DNA of 64,000 bases from Sphingobium sp. Leaf26. Lineage in GTDB: Bacteria > Pseudomonadota > Alphaproteobacteria > Sphingomonadales > Sphingomonadaceae. The translations under genes and the position numbers were made by a program. Each line of letters begins with the position of its first letter. Position 1 is the stretch's first letter. This document shows, piece after piece, positions 52,469 through 63,785 of the stretch. The stretch spans positions 127,879-191,878 of the forward strand of contig NZ_LMKV01000023.1 in the NCBI RefSeq assembly GCF_001421665.1, given 5' to 3'. A model generated the notes under the pieces. The model was not told the DNA's origin. It saw nothing but the letters and a program-made list of their open reading frames with translations, and did no database searches.

Positions 52469-53083
52469 TCAGGAGCGCGGGTCCAGCCCGCCCATCAGCA
52501 CCTTCACCATCGCCTCCGATATCTCCGCCGGTGTCAGGGCGCCTTTGGGATCGTACCAGCGCCCTGGCCAGTTGAGCGCACCGGCCAGCGTGAAGGCCGT
52601 CATCTTGACGTCGATCGGACCGATCGAGCCGTCCTCCACCGCCTCGGCCAATATCTGGCGCATGGCGACGTCGATCTTCTTCTTGAGCGCGCGATAGCGC
52701 GGCAGGCTCTCGCGCGAGAGCGCCTCCTCCCCGGTGCGCGACACACAGATGCCGAAATCGTCCATGTTGATTTCGACATAGCGGCGCAGGAATTTGACCA
52801 GCCGGTCACGGCCGCTGCCCGGCTCTGCCCGCGCCTCATCGGCCGCTTCCAGCAATTGCTCCAGACCGATGGTGATGCACTCCAGCAGCACCTGATCCTT
52901 GTTCGCCAGATAATGATAGATGGTGCGCTTCGATATGCCAAGGCTGGCCGCGACATCGTCCAGCGAGGTCGCGAAAAATCCGCGTTCGTTGAACATCCGC
53001 ACGGCAGCGCGCAGCACTGCGTCGCGTTTGGCCGCCCTGTCCGCTTCCCGTTGCGCCGCATTTCTGAAGGGAGAATTCTGCAT
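52469..53083 (-). CDS. TetR-family regulator of the beta-oxidation operon
   Basis: 204 residues from the Met at 53083. The HTH region reads FFATSLDDVAASLGISKRTIYHYLANKDQVLLEC, a standard TetR DNA-binding domain; the C-terminal half is the ligand domain. It is divergent from the SDR-led catabolic operon with a large dyad between them, so it very likely represses that operon in response to an acyl-CoA or related ligand. Confidence 0.85.
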   Translation of the reverse strand: MQNSPFRNAAQREADRAAKRDAVLRAAVRMFNERGFFATSLDDVAASLGISKRTIYHYLANKDQVLLECITIGLEQLLEAADEARAEPGSGRDRLVKFLRRYVEINMDDFGICVSRTGEEALSRESLPRYRALKKKIDVAMRQILAEAVEDGSIGPIDVKMTAFTLAGALNWPGRWYDPKGALTPAEISEAMVKVLMGGLDPRS

Positions 53084-53100
53084 GTCTCGATCATTGACAG

Positions 53101-53154
53101 GAAACCCGTAAAAGCACAATACACTTGTGAGTGCATATTGATCGAACGGGTTTC
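53101..53154. promoter_or_regulatory. Nested dyad between tetR and the acyl-CoA operon
   Basis: Outer arms GAAACCCGT (53101-53109) and ACGGGTTTC (53146-53154) and inner arms CACT/AGTG (53122-53125, 53130-53133) share one exact centre at 53127.5, with several further matching pairs between. It lies in the 104-nt divergent promoter region and is the likely TetR operator, possibly two operator units. Confidence 0.6.
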
Positions 53155-53187
53155 TTGATTCGATAAAAAGCGAGAAGAGGATTGCCG

Positions 53188-53952
53188 ATGGACATCAACG
53201 GAGTGGGCGCGATCGTGACCGGCGGGGCTTCGGGGCTGGGCGGCGCCACGGCGGCGCGGCTGGCCAGAGGCGGCGCGAACGTGACGATCTTCGATCTGAA
53301 TGCGCAACTGGGCGAGGCCCACGCCAAGGCGATCGGCGCGCGCTTCGTGCAGGTCGATGTCACCAACGAAGCGGCGATCGAGCAGGCGATCGGGGAGGCC
53401 GAAGCGCTTAACGGGAAGGCCCGTATTCTCGCCAACTGCGCCGGCGTCGGTCCGCCGGCCAAGGTCATCGGCCGCGATGGCAAAGCGATCCCGCTTGCGG
53501 ACTTCTCCAGGATATTGACCGTCAACCTGATCGGCAGCTTCAACGTCCTGTCCAAATTCGCAGCGCGCATCATCGACGCGGAGACGGTGGGCGTCGAGGA
53601 GCGCGGCGTCATCATCAACACCGCCAGCGTCGCCGCGTTCGACGGGCAGATCGGTCAGGCGGCCTATAGCGCGTCCAAGGGCGGCATCGTCGGCATGACC
53701 CTGCCCATCGCCCGCGAATTTGCGCGTTACGGCATTCGCGTCATGACGATCGCGCCGGGCATCTTCCTGACGCCGCTGCTCGCCACATTGCCGCAGGAGG
53801 CGCAGGATTCGCTGGGCAGGCAGGTGCCCTTCCCCACCCGCCTCGGCCAGCCGGACGAATTCGCGCTGATGGTCGAGCAGATCGTCGCCAATCCGATGCT
53901 GAACGGCGAAGTGATCCGTCTGGACGGCGCTATCCGGATGGCGCCACGATGA
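53188..53952 (+). CDS. 3-hydroxyacyl-CoA dehydrogenase (SDR, HSD10-like)
   Basis: 254 residues. Nucleotide motif TGGASGLGG near residues 11-19, then the Ser in INTASVAAFDGQIGQAAY and the active-site YSASK, followed by GMTLPIAREFARYGIRVMTIAPGIF. These blocks are close to HSD10-type 3-hydroxy(-2-methyl)acyl-CoA dehydrogenases. The ATG at 53188 has AGAAGAGG upstream; a TTG 6 nt earlier is less likely. First gene of the operon. Confidence 0.88.
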   Translation: MDINGVGAIVTGGASGLGGATAARLARGGANVTIFDLNAQLGEAHAKAIGARFVQVDVTNEAAIEQAIGEAEALNGKARILANCAGVGPPAKVIGRDGKAIPLADFSRILTVNLIGSFNVLSKFAARIIDAETVGVEERGVIINTASVAAFDGQIGQAAYSASKGGIVGMTLPIAREFARYGIRVMTIAPGIFLTPLLATLPQEAQDSLGRQVPFPTRLGQPDEFALMVEQIVANPMLNGEVIRLDGAIRMAPR

Positions 53953-55136
53953 GTGGCGCGGGAGCAGAGCGCACGGCCGCCATCGCCGCGAGGGTCGAAG
54001 CCTTCGTCCGCGATGTCGTCGCCCCCTATGAACAGGATCCGCGTCGGGACCATCATGATTGCCCCAGCGAGGAATTGATCGAGGAGTTGAAGGAAAAGGC
54101 GCGCGCAGCCGGCGTGCTGACGCCCCATATATTGAGCGACGGCAGCCATCTCAACCAGCGGGAAACCGCGATCGTGCTGGCGAAGACCGGGCTGTCGCCG
54201 CTCGGCCCGCTGGCCTGCAACACAGCCGCGCCCGATGAGGGCAATATGTACCTACTGGGCAAGGTCGGCAGCGCGGAGATCAAGGAGCGGTTCCTGAAGC
54301 CGCTGGTGGAAGGGCGCACCCGGTCGGCCTTCTTCATGACCGAGCCGGCGATGGAGGGCGGCGCGGGATCAGACCCGTCGATGATGCGTACGACCTGCGT
54401 GCAGGATGGCAATCATTGGGTCATCAACGGGCGCAAGGCGTTCATCACCGGGGCGCAGGGTGCCGGGATCGGCATCGTCATGGCGAAGTCCGCAGATGGC
54501 GCCTGCATGTTCCTGGTCGATCTGCCCGACCCGGCAATCCGTATCGACCATATCCCCAATATGATCGACAGTTCGATGCCGGGCGGCCACGCCGTGCTGA
54601 CCATCGACAATCTGCGCGTACCCGCCGACCAGATGCTGGGCCATTCGGGCGAAGGCTTCCAATATGCGCAGGTGCGGCTCAGCCCGGCGCGGCTGTCGCA
54701 CTGCATGCGCTGGCTGGGCGCGTGCATCCGCGCCAATGAGATTGCGAGCGACTATGCCAATCGTCGCATGGCGTTCGGCAAGACGCTGATCGATCATGAG
54801 GGCGTCGGCTTCATGCTGGCGGACAATCTGATCGACCTGAAGCAGGCCGAACTGATGATCGACTGGTGCGCGGGCGTGCTGGATGGCGGATCGCTCGGTA
54901 CGGCAGAAAGCTCCATGGCCAAGGTCGCGGTATCCGAAGCGCTGATGCGCGTCGCAGACCGCTGCGTGCAGGTGATGGGCGGCACGGGCCTGACCAGCGA
55001 TACGATCGTGGAACAGGTGTTCCGCGAAATCCGCGCCTTCCGCATTTATGACGGCCCGACCGAAGTGCATAAATGGAGCCTGGCCAAGAAGATCAAGCGC
55101 GACTGGAAAAAGGCGCAAACGGAGACGGCGGCATGA
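53949..55136 (+). CDS. Acyl-CoA dehydrogenase
   Basis: 395 residues. Classical ACAD blocks: FFMTEPAMEGGAGSDPSMM, WVINGRKAFITGAQGAGIGIVM, the arginine-containing YANRRMAFGKTLIDHEGVGFMLAD and CVQVMGGTGLTSDTIVEQVFREIRAFRIYDGPTEVHKW. The usual catalytic Glu position (YDGPTEVH) resembles long- or branched-chain enzymes of the ACAD10/11 type. It overlaps the preceding and following genes by 4 nt. Confidence 0.9.
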   Translation: MSGAGAERTAAIAARVEAFVRDVVAPYEQDPRRDHHDCPSEELIEELKEKARAAGVLTPHILSDGSHLNQRETAIVLAKTGLSPLGPLACNTAAPDEGNMYLLGKVGSAEIKERFLKPLVEGRTRSAFFMTEPAMEGGAGSDPSMMRTTCVQDGNHWVINGRKAFITGAQGAGIGIVMAKSADGACMFLVDLPDPAIRIDHIPNMIDSSMPGGHAVLTIDNLRVPADQMLGHSGEGFQYAQVRLSPARLSHCMRWLGACIRANEIASDYANRRMAFGKTLIDHEGVGFMLADNLIDLKQAELMIDWCAGVLDGGSLGTAESSMAKVAVSEALMRVADRCVQVMGGTGLTSDTIVEQVFREIRAFRIYDGPTEVHKWSLAKKIKRDWKKAQTETAA

Positions 55137-56200
55137 GCGCGGTGGGCGACGATGCCAATGCCGGCACGACGGCGGTGCGCGATGCCTATCGTTTCGATGA
55201 GGCGGCGCTTGCGCGGTGGATGGATACCCATGTCGAGGGCTATCGGGGGCCGCTGACCGTCGAACAGTTCAAGGGCGGACAGTCCAACCCTACCTACAAG
55301 CTGGTGACGCCGGGCCGCAGCTATGTGCTGCGCCGCAAGCCGCCGGGCGACACGCTGAAGGGCGCGCATGCGGTCGATCGCGAGGCGCGGGTGCTGAGCG
55401 CGCTGGGCGGCGTGGGCTTTCCGGTGGCGCGGGTGTTTGGCCTGTGCGCTGACGACAGCGTCATCGGCAGTTGGTTCTATGTCATGGACATGGTCGAGGG
55501 CCGGATATTCTGGAACGCGACTTTTCCGACCGTGTCCGACGCAGAGCGGCCAGCCCATTTCGACGCGATGAACGCGACGATCGCGCAGTTGCATGGGATT
55601 GATTATGCAGCGATCGGCCTTGGCGACTATGGCAAGCCGGGCAATTATTTCGCGCGACAGATCGGTCGTTGGTCCCGCCAATATCTGGAGGATCAGGATG
55701 CCGGGCGCGACCCGGACATGGACGCGCTGATTGCCTGGCTGCCGGAGCATATCCCGACGGGCGAGGAAAGCAGCATCGTGCATGGCGACTTCCGCTGCGA
55801 CAATATGATCTTTCACCCGACGGAGCCGCGCGTACTGGCGGTGCTGGACTGGGAATTGTCGACACTGGGGCATCCGCTGGCCGATTTCGCCTATCATGCG
55901 ATGATGTACCAGATGCCGCCCGATATCGTCGCGGGGCTGGGCGGCGTGGATATTGGCGGGCTGAACATTCCGGACGAGGCGGATTATGTCGCCGCCTATT
56001 GTGCGCGGACCGGGCGTACCGGCATCGCCCATTGGGATTTCTACATTGCCTTCAACTATTTCCGGCTGGCGGCGATCTTCCACGGCATCAAGGGGCGCGT
56101 GATCCGGGGTACGGCGGCGTCCGCCCATGCGCGCGAACGGGCCAAGGCCCTGCCGCGCCTGTCCGCGCTGGCGCGCCAATCCATGGAGAAATGCGCATGA
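55133..56200 (+). CDS. Phosphotransferase family protein (ACAD10/11-type kinase domain)
   Basis: 355 residues. Aminoglycoside-phosphotransferase fold with QFKGGQSNPTYKLVTPG, the Lys-bearing YVLRRKPPG, the catalytic SSIVHGDFRCDNMIFHP and the metal Asp in VLAVLDWELSTLGHPLADFAYH. These are exact features of the APH domain that is fused to acyl-CoA dehydrogenase in animal ACAD10/11. In those enzymes it phosphorylates 4-hydroxyacyl-CoA; the bacterial neighbour arrangement suggests the same. It overlaps both neighbours. Confidence 0.87.
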   Translation: MSAVGDDANAGTTAVRDAYRFDEAALARWMDTHVEGYRGPLTVEQFKGGQSNPTYKLVTPGRSYVLRRKPPGDTLKGAHAVDREARVLSALGGVGFPVARVFGLCADDSVIGSWFYVMDMVEGRIFWNATFPTVSDAERPAHFDAMNATIAQLHGIDYAAIGLGDYGKPGNYFARQIGRWSRQYLEDQDAGRDPDMDALIAWLPEHIPTGEESSIVHGDFRCDNMIFHPTEPRVLAVLDWELSTLGHPLADFAYHAMMYQMPPDIVAGLGGVDIGGLNIPDEADYVAAYCARTGRTGIAHWDFYIAFNYFRLAAIFHGIKGRVIRGTAASAHARERAKALPRLSALARQSMEKCA

Positions 56201-56988
56201 GCGATATGCCTGTTACCGTCGCGATTGACGGTCCCATCGCCACATTGACGCTGAACCGTCCGGCGGCCGGCAATACGGTGAACCAGCCGCTGGCCGATGC
56301 GCTGCTGGATGCCGCGATCCTCTGCGACAATGATCCGGCCATTCGCTGCGTGGTGCTGACCGGCAATGGCAAGCTGTTCTGCGGTGGCGGCGACATTTCC
56401 GCCTTCGATGCGGCGGGCGATCAGGTGCCGGCTTTTCTCAGCCGGCTGGCGGGCACGCTGCATATGGCGGTGAGCCGGTTGCTGCGGATGGGCAAGCCCT
56501 CGCTGGTGGCGGTGAATGGCCCGGCCGCGGGCGCGGGCCTGAGCCTCGCCATATCGGGCGATGTGGTGATTGCGGCGCAATCGGCGCATTTCATCGCCGC
56601 TTATGGCAGCGTCGGCCTGACGCCGGATGGCGGCATGTCCTGGCTGTTGCCGCGCCATGTCGGGTTGCGCCGGGCGCAGGAAATCATCCTGACCAACCGC
56701 AAGGTGAGTGCGCAAGAAGCCGAAGCGATCGGCATGGTGACGCGCACCGTGGACGACGATGATTTTGCCGCTGAAGTGGCGAAGATCGCCCGGATGCTGG
56801 CCGATGGGCCGACCGGCGCGATCGCGGGCGCACGGGCGCTGCTGCTGGAAAGCGCCAGCAGTCCGCTCGAAGCGCAACTGGAGCGGGAGACGCGCAGCAT
56901 CGCGGCGGCGGGCGGTAGCGGTGAATGCCGCGAGGGCGTCGCCGCCTTTCTTGCGCGCCGCAAACCAGACTTTTCAGGAGACGCATGA
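56197..56988 (+). CDS. Enoyl-CoA hydratase/isomerase family protein 1
   Basis: 263 residues. Crotonase-fold blocks are IATLTLNRPAAGNTVNQPL, LFCGGGDISAFDAAG (oxyanion-hole), PSLVAVNGPAAGAGLSLAISGDVVIAA and SVGLTPDGGMSWLLPRHVG. The position of the usual catalytic Glu is held by PDGG (Asp), as in isomerase-like members. Overlaps the upstream gene by ATGA. Confidence 0.87.
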   Translation: MSDMPVTVAIDGPIATLTLNRPAAGNTVNQPLADALLDAAILCDNDPAIRCVVLTGNGKLFCGGGDISAFDAAGDQVPAFLSRLAGTLHMAVSRLLRMGKPSLVAVNGPAAGAGLSLAISGDVVIAAQSAHFIAAYGSVGLTPDGGMSWLLPRHVGLRRAQEIILTNRKVSAQEAEAIGMVTRTVDDDDFAAEVAKIARMLADGPTGAIAGARALLLESASSPLEAQLERETRSIAAAGGSGECREGVAAFLARRKPDFSGDA

Positions 56989-56989
56989 C

Positions 56990-59924
<2,935 letters not shown>

Positions 59925-59931
59925 ATAAGGA

Positions 59932-59950
59932 CGCCCCGGTGAACGGGGCG
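59932..59950 (+). terminator. Hairpin after the beta-oxidation operon
   Basis: CGCCCCG and CGGGGCG form a 7-bp GC stem with loop GTGAA, 8 nt after the operon's last stop, followed shortly by TCTTT. A weak intrinsic terminator. Confidence 0.6.
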
Positions 59951-59960
59951 CCCATGTCTT

Positions 59961-60060
59961 TCAGGATCGCACTGTGTAGCGGATCGGGAGCCGCTTGAGG
60001 CCCGACACGAAGTTCGCCTCCATCCAGGCAGAGTCGCCGACCAGGGCCGATCGACATTCA
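59961..60060 (-). pseudogene. 3' remnant of a cytochrome P450 gene
   Basis: Read on the minus strand, about 33 codons before a TGA at 59963-59961 give ALVGDSAWMEANFVSGLKRL followed by PIRYTVRS. The (S/A)NFVxGxxxLPxRxT pattern is the usual C-terminus of bacterial cytochromes P450. No heme-binding Cys or upstream part is found, because the adjoining DNA is a palindromic repeat, so the gene is a 3' stub. It was probably deleted when the repeat moved in. Confidence 0.5.
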
Positions 60061-60257
60061 GCCCTGACGGCCTGCAAATGGCGCTTTCCCGCGCTTCCGG
60101 TGCTCACCTACTTTGAGTAGGCTGCGCTCCGGGTCACGAAAAACCACCATTTTACCTGCGGTGGCCTGCGGCTCGGCTCGTCATCATCTGAACGTCGATC
60201 GATCCTGGTTGCCGTCCTGATCCGCTGCGCTCGCAGTGACGAGAATAGGCGCTTTTT
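60061..60257. other. Intergenic repeat region
   Basis: It contains the 77-bp imperfect palindrome at 60076-60152 and, near 60215-60245, a REP-like unit (GCGCTCGCAGTGACGAGAAT). No gene is supported. Confidence 0.5.
60076..60152. repeat. 77-bp imperfect palindrome
   Basis: The left half (AAATGGCGCTTTCCCG, then CCGGTGCTCACCTACT) mirrors the right half (AGTAGGCTGCGCTCCGG, then CGAAAAACCACCATTT) around CACCTACTTTGAGTAGGC. The two halves agree at most positions, with mismatches spread evenly. As DNA or RNA it would make a very long hairpin. Confidence 0.7.
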
Positions 60258-60617
60258 TTAGCGCGCGCGGGTCACGCTGTTGCCGACGCCGGCGCTGCTG
60301 ACCTTTGGCGACGTCTTGCCGGGTGTATGCCAACTGACCTTGTTGCTGATCCCTTCGACATTGATGGAGGACTGCGCCGCCATCTGCGCCGTGACGACAT
60401 TGCCGGACCCTTCGACCGTCAGATGGGTGCAGGCGCCTTCGACCGTGACCTGGTTGTTGGTGCCGGTCACGGTCGCCTTGCCCCCCGCACAGTCGAGCGT
60501 AGAGGTTTCGCCCGTGCCTTCCAGAACAGCCTGCGCGTGGGCGGGCGCCATAGTCGCAACGCTCACGAAGAGCGCGGCGCTGGTAGCGATGATCCGGGAC
60601 GAGGTCTTGTCGGCCAT
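60258..60617 (-). CDS. Exported DUF3060 protein
   Basis: 119 residues. Signal peptide (IATSAALFVSVATMAPAHA) and then short beta repeats rich in Val, Thr and Gly (STLDCAGGKATVTGTNNQV, LTVEGSGNVVTAQM, INVEGISNKVSW), the DUF3060 pattern. Probably a small beta-solenoid periplasmic or surface protein; its role is unknown. The Met at 60617 has AGAGGA at a good distance. Confidence 0.75.
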   Translation of the reverse strand: MADKTSSRIIATSAALFVSVATMAPAHAQAVLEGTGETSTLDCAGGKATVTGTNNQVTVEGACTHLTVEGSGNVVTAQMAAQSSINVEGISNKVSWHTPGKTSPKVSSAGVGNSVTRAR

Positions 60618-60769
60618 GATTGTCATCCTCTTTCTTCTTCGGGATGATGGGTGGCATAGCCTGTATGATGGCTTGTGACCGTTGCGACGAGCAGGGGCGG
60701 GCGCACGATGACTGGCATGGCCAGGACGATAGGGCTGGCTTGCCGCTCCCCGCCTGCTATGGCGGGGCG

Positions 60770-61090
60770 ATGCTCAACATGCACAATCAGGCCGGAACCG
60801 TCCTTGTCGACGGGGTCACATATGAATGGGAACTTCGGCGGGAGCCGCAATGGAGCGACGCCGACGGCTGGCGCGGCATGACGATCGCCCTGTTGCAGGC
60901 CGACACGCAGCGCGAGGCGGTGCTGGAATTCCCACCGCCCAAGCGGTTGCTGAAGGGGTTGCAGCGCGGACGGCTCCAGATCAACGATGCGATCGTCTCA
61001 CGCGGCGTGCGCGCGGCGCTGGCGGCCGGATGGGAACCGGCGTCCCGTGGCAAGCCGGTGGTGTTCATGGTGGATGCGGACGGGAATTAG
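60770..61090 (+). CDS. Conserved-looking small protein of unknown function
   Basis: 106 residues (MLNMHNQAGTVLVDGVTYEW at the start). It alternates strands and polar turns and ends with KPVVFMVDADGN. No signal peptide or membrane segment. Good coding character with typical codon use for this genome, but I recognise no family. Upstream in-frame starts exist at 60620 and after but code a His/Cys-rich, unlikely leader. Confidence 0.55.
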   Translation: MLNMHNQAGTVLVDGVTYEWELRREPQWSDADGWRGMTIALLQADTQREAVLEFPPPKRLLKGLQRGRLQINDAIVSRGVRAALAAGWEPASRGKPVVFMVDADGN

Positions 61091-61107
61091 GAGAACGGCG
61101 CTGAACA

Positions 61108-61509
61108 TCAGCAGGGGCCATGCCAGAACAGGCCCTCCCCCAAATCCGACCAGCATTCAGGCAGCATGCCAAGGTTCCGCTTGTCCGGCGCGAAGCCATA
61201 TCCCCAGCCACCGTCGAAAAACGGTTTCGTGACGATCTGCACCGATCCACGATAGACGGTCACATAATAGGGCTTCAATCCGGCAATCGCAGGCGGCCAT
61301 TGATCCTTCGGAACGTCGGAAGCCTGCTTAATCGGGTTGATCGGGTGAGTGGCCATCAGATGGCGTGCTTCGGCTGCGATCGCCCTCAATCTCTTGGGAT
61401 TATGAGTCGGGTGCGGGACAGCGCTGTACAGGCCGAGCGCGACCAATATGACAATTGGAATGGCAAGGCGCAGGCACCCGTGCGATCTGACGTCTCCCTG
61501 CTCCCCCAT
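61108..61509 (-). CDS. Small membrane-anchored protein of unknown function
   Basis: 133 residues from the Met at 61509. One N-terminal membrane helix (LAIPIVILVALGLYSAV) follows a short basic segment, with a mainly extracytoplasmic rest containing PAIAGLKPYYVTVYRGSVQI and a WGYGFAP stretch. No family recognised; the arrangement resembles small anchored periplasmic proteins. It converges with the gene ending at 61090. Confidence 0.5.
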   Translation of the reverse strand: MGEQGDVRSHGCLRLAIPIVILVALGLYSAVPHPTHNPKRLRAIAAEARHLMATHPINPIKQASDVPKDQWPPAIAGLKPYYVTVYRGSVQIVTKPFFDGGWGYGFAPDKRNLGMLPECWSDLGEGLFWHGPC

Positions 61510-61554
61510 GGAATGAAGCTTACCATTGCGGTGCGTGCCCGCAAGTCCCCTTTG

Positions 61555-61641
61555 GTCATCCCGGGCGTGACCCGGCATCCCGCTCAATTCCTGGCATAAC
61601 GCATGAAGGCAAGCCGAACCCCGGATCAAGTCGGGGTGACG
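61555..61641. repeat. Pair of REP-like units
   Basis: GTCATCCCGGGCGTGACCCGG (61555 on) and CCCCGGATCAAGTCGGGGTG (61619 on) are facing REP-type units with internal GC hairpins (CCCCG-ATCAAGT-CGGGG). They are typical of sphingomonad intergenic repeats and mark the boundary of the last gene group. Confidence 0.65.
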
Positions 61642-61657
61642 GTGGAGTGAGATGGCC

Positions 61658-61808
61658 TCATGCCGCCAGCAAACGCACCAGCGGCGCGGCATATTCGATC
61701 AGGGCGCCGGATTCCGCCAGGACTTCCGAAATAAGGCCGGGCCGATCGACGTGCAGGTCGATCCGCGCGACCACATCGCCCGGCGCATACCGGATTGCCC
61801 AACTTCAC
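61658..61808 (-). pseudogene. Possible remnant of a biotinyl/lipoyl domain
   Basis: About 45 codons on the minus strand, ending in TGA at 61660-61658, give RYAPGDVVARIDLHVDRPGL, then ISEVLAESGALIEYAAPLVR. The GLISEVLAESGALIEYAAPLVRL order resembles the C-terminal half of biotin carboxyl carrier domains (G-x-V-x-E-V-L-V-E-x-G-x-x-V-E-Y-G-x-P-L). There is no lysine-bearing EAMK motif and no start. I regard it as a decayed fragment; it could also be chance. Confidence 0.3.
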
Positions 61809-61875
61809 CCGCCTGCTGGGTGGCGAAGGTCATCTGAATCAGGCGGATTCCTTTGTTCAGCGATAGTCGTCATTG

Positions 61876-62982
61876 CTACGGGATCAGAACCGCCTTCACG
61901 CAATCGCCGCGTGCCTGTGCCGCTACCGCCGCGTTGATCTGCGCCAGCGGGAAGGTCTGGATCAACCGGTCGAACGGGAACCGCCCTGCCCGATACAGTT
62001 CCACCAATTCCGGGATGAAGCTGTCCAGGTCGCTGTCGCCTTCGATGATGCCATGGATGCGATGGCCATAGGTGATGAGCGCAGCGAGATTGATGGAAAG
62101 GCTGCTTTCCGGCCGGGGCGGCACACCGACCAGCCCCAGCAGGCCGTGGCTGCCAAGCGACGCCGGCGCCGCCTCCACCACCGCTTCCCGCCCGCTCGTC
62201 TCGAACGCAAACTCGACGCCGTCCGCCACGATCGCGCGGATCGCGTCCGGCAGCGAAGGCTCTCCTGCCGGGTCGATCGCATGGGTCGCGCCCAGCGACA
62301 GCGCCAGATCGCGGCGACTGGCCACGGGTTCGACCACGATGATCGTCGCGCACCCCTGGATCACCGCGCCCATCACCGCCGCCAGGCCCACCGGTCCCGC
62401 GCCGAAGATGGCGATGCTCGATCCGGCCGGACAGGCGAGTGATCGCATCACCCCGCCCGCCCCGGTCTGGAACCCGCAGGCCAGCGGCCCCAGCAATTCC
62501 AGCGGCACATCCGTCGCCTCGATCTTCACGACATTGCGCTCCTGCGCCAGCGCATGCCCGGCAAAGGAGGACTGGCCGAAGAAATGGCCGGACAACGCCG
62601 CGTCACCCTGCCGCAGCCCCGAACTGCCGTCCGCTCGCGTGCCCGCATAGTTGAGCATGGGAAAGTCGCGGCAATAGGAGGGGAGATGCTCGTCGCACCG
62701 CGCGCAATGGCCGCAACTGGCAAAGCCGATCACGACCCTGTCGCCCGGCACGACCTTGGTCACGCCATCACCCACTGCCTCGACGATGCCCGCCCCTTCA
62801 TGCCCCAACACGGCGGGCAGCGGGATCGGGATGAACTGGTCCCGCGCGACCAGATCGGTATGGCACAGCCCGACCCCGACGATCCGTACCAGCACCTCGC
62901 CCGGCCGGGGCGGATCGATGACGATCGGCTCGACCGTGAAGGGGTGATGCGGGGCGCGGGCGACGGCGGCGATACTGTCCAT
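61876..62982 (-). CDS. Zinc-dependent alcohol dehydrogenase (MDR family)
   Basis: 368 residues. Catalytic zinc ligands lie in VGLCHTDLVARDQF and LGHEGAGIV, the structural zinc Cys in CGHCARCDEHLPSYC, and the nucleotide motif is FGAGPVGLAAVMGA. The GFASCGHCARC order and GPLACGFQTGAGGV are typical of aryl-alcohol dehydrogenase-type (AreB/XylB) enzymes. The Met at 62982 has GAAGGA upstream. It starts 10 nt after the SDR gene stop, so they share a transcript. Confidence 0.87.
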   Translation of the reverse strand: MDSIAAVARAPHHPFTVEPIVIDPPRPGEVLVRIVGVGLCHTDLVARDQFIPIPLPAVLGHEGAGIVEAVGDGVTKVVPGDRVVIGFASCGHCARCDEHLPSYCRDFPMLNYAGTRADGSSGLRQGDAALSGHFFGQSSFAGHALAQERNVVKIEATDVPLELLGPLACGFQTGAGGVMRSLACPAGSSIAIFGAGPVGLAAVMGAVIQGCATIIVVEPVASRRDLALSLGATHAIDPAGEPSLPDAIRAIVADGVEFAFETSGREAVVEAAPASLGSHGLLGLVGVPPRPESSLSINLAALITYGHRIHGIIEGDSDLDSFIPELVELYRAGRFPFDRLIQTFPLAQINAAVAAQARGDCVKAVLIP

Positions 62983-62992
62983 GATATGTCCT

Positions 62993-63784
62993 TCAGGCTG
63001 CGGTATAGCCACCATCGGCAACGAACTCCGCGCCGGTGATGAAAGCGGCATCGTCACCGGCCAGGAAGGCGACGAGCGGGGCGATATCCTGCGCCACGCC
63101 CAGCCGCCCCATCGGGATCATCCGCGCCCAGGCGGCGAGCGCGACCTCCGGCGGGATCAGCGCCCCCGTCTCGTCGCGGGGCGGCTCCCAGTCGGCGCCC
63201 AAATTGGTCTGCACTGGCCCCGGCAGTACGCAATTGACGCGGATGCCGGTCTTGGCAAGCTCGACCGCGACCGCACGGCTCAGCGATCGGACCGCGCCTT
63301 TGGTGGCGCTGTAGGCCGCGAACTGCGCGCCCGCGACCATGCCATAGACCGATGCGATATTGATGATCGACGCGCCCTTCGCCCCATCGGCAATGGTGCG
63401 GCGCATCAGCGGCAATGCGGTCTGCATGCCGATATAAACGCTCTCCACGTTGATGCGGTTCTGCCGGCGCAGTAGCTCGACTGGCGCTTCCTCGAACGGC
63501 TGGGCCATCATGATACCGGCATTGTTGACCAATATGTCGAGCCGGCCGAAGCGCGCGTCGATTGCCGCCACGCCATCTGCCCATGCCGCTTCGCTGGTGA
63601 CGTCCTGCATCAGCGACAGGGTCGCCGCGCCGCTGCACAACCCGACGGTTTCCTCCAGCCCCGCCGGATTGATGTCGCCCAGCACGACGCTCGCGCCCTG
63701 CGCCACCAGCGCGATCGCGGTCGCCCGACCGATGCCCGATCCCGCACCCGTGACCCAGGCGACCTTGCCATCCAGCTTGCTCAT
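62993..63784 (-). CDS. Short-chain dehydrogenase/reductase
   Basis: 263 residues. TGAGSGIGRATAIAL at the N-terminus, NNAG near residue 87, then SIINIASVYGMVAGAQFAAYSATKGA with the catalytic Ser, Tyr and Lys, and the C-terminal FITGAEFVADGGYTAA. A classical SDR; substrate unknown. Its ATG comes one base after the upstream GFA gene stop. Confidence 0.88.
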   Translation of the reverse strand: MSKLDGKVAWVTGAGSGIGRATAIALVAQGASVVLGDINPAGLEETVGLCSGAATLSLMQDVTSEAAWADGVAAIDARFGRLDILVNNAGIMMAQPFEEAPVELLRRQNRINVESVYIGMQTALPLMRRTIADGAKGASIINIASVYGMVAGAQFAAYSATKGAVRSLSRAVAVELAKTGIRVNCVLPGPVQTNLGADWEPPRDETGALIPPEVALAAWARMIPMGRLGVAQDIAPLVAFLAGDDAAFITGAEFVADGGYTAA

Positions 63785-63785
63785 C

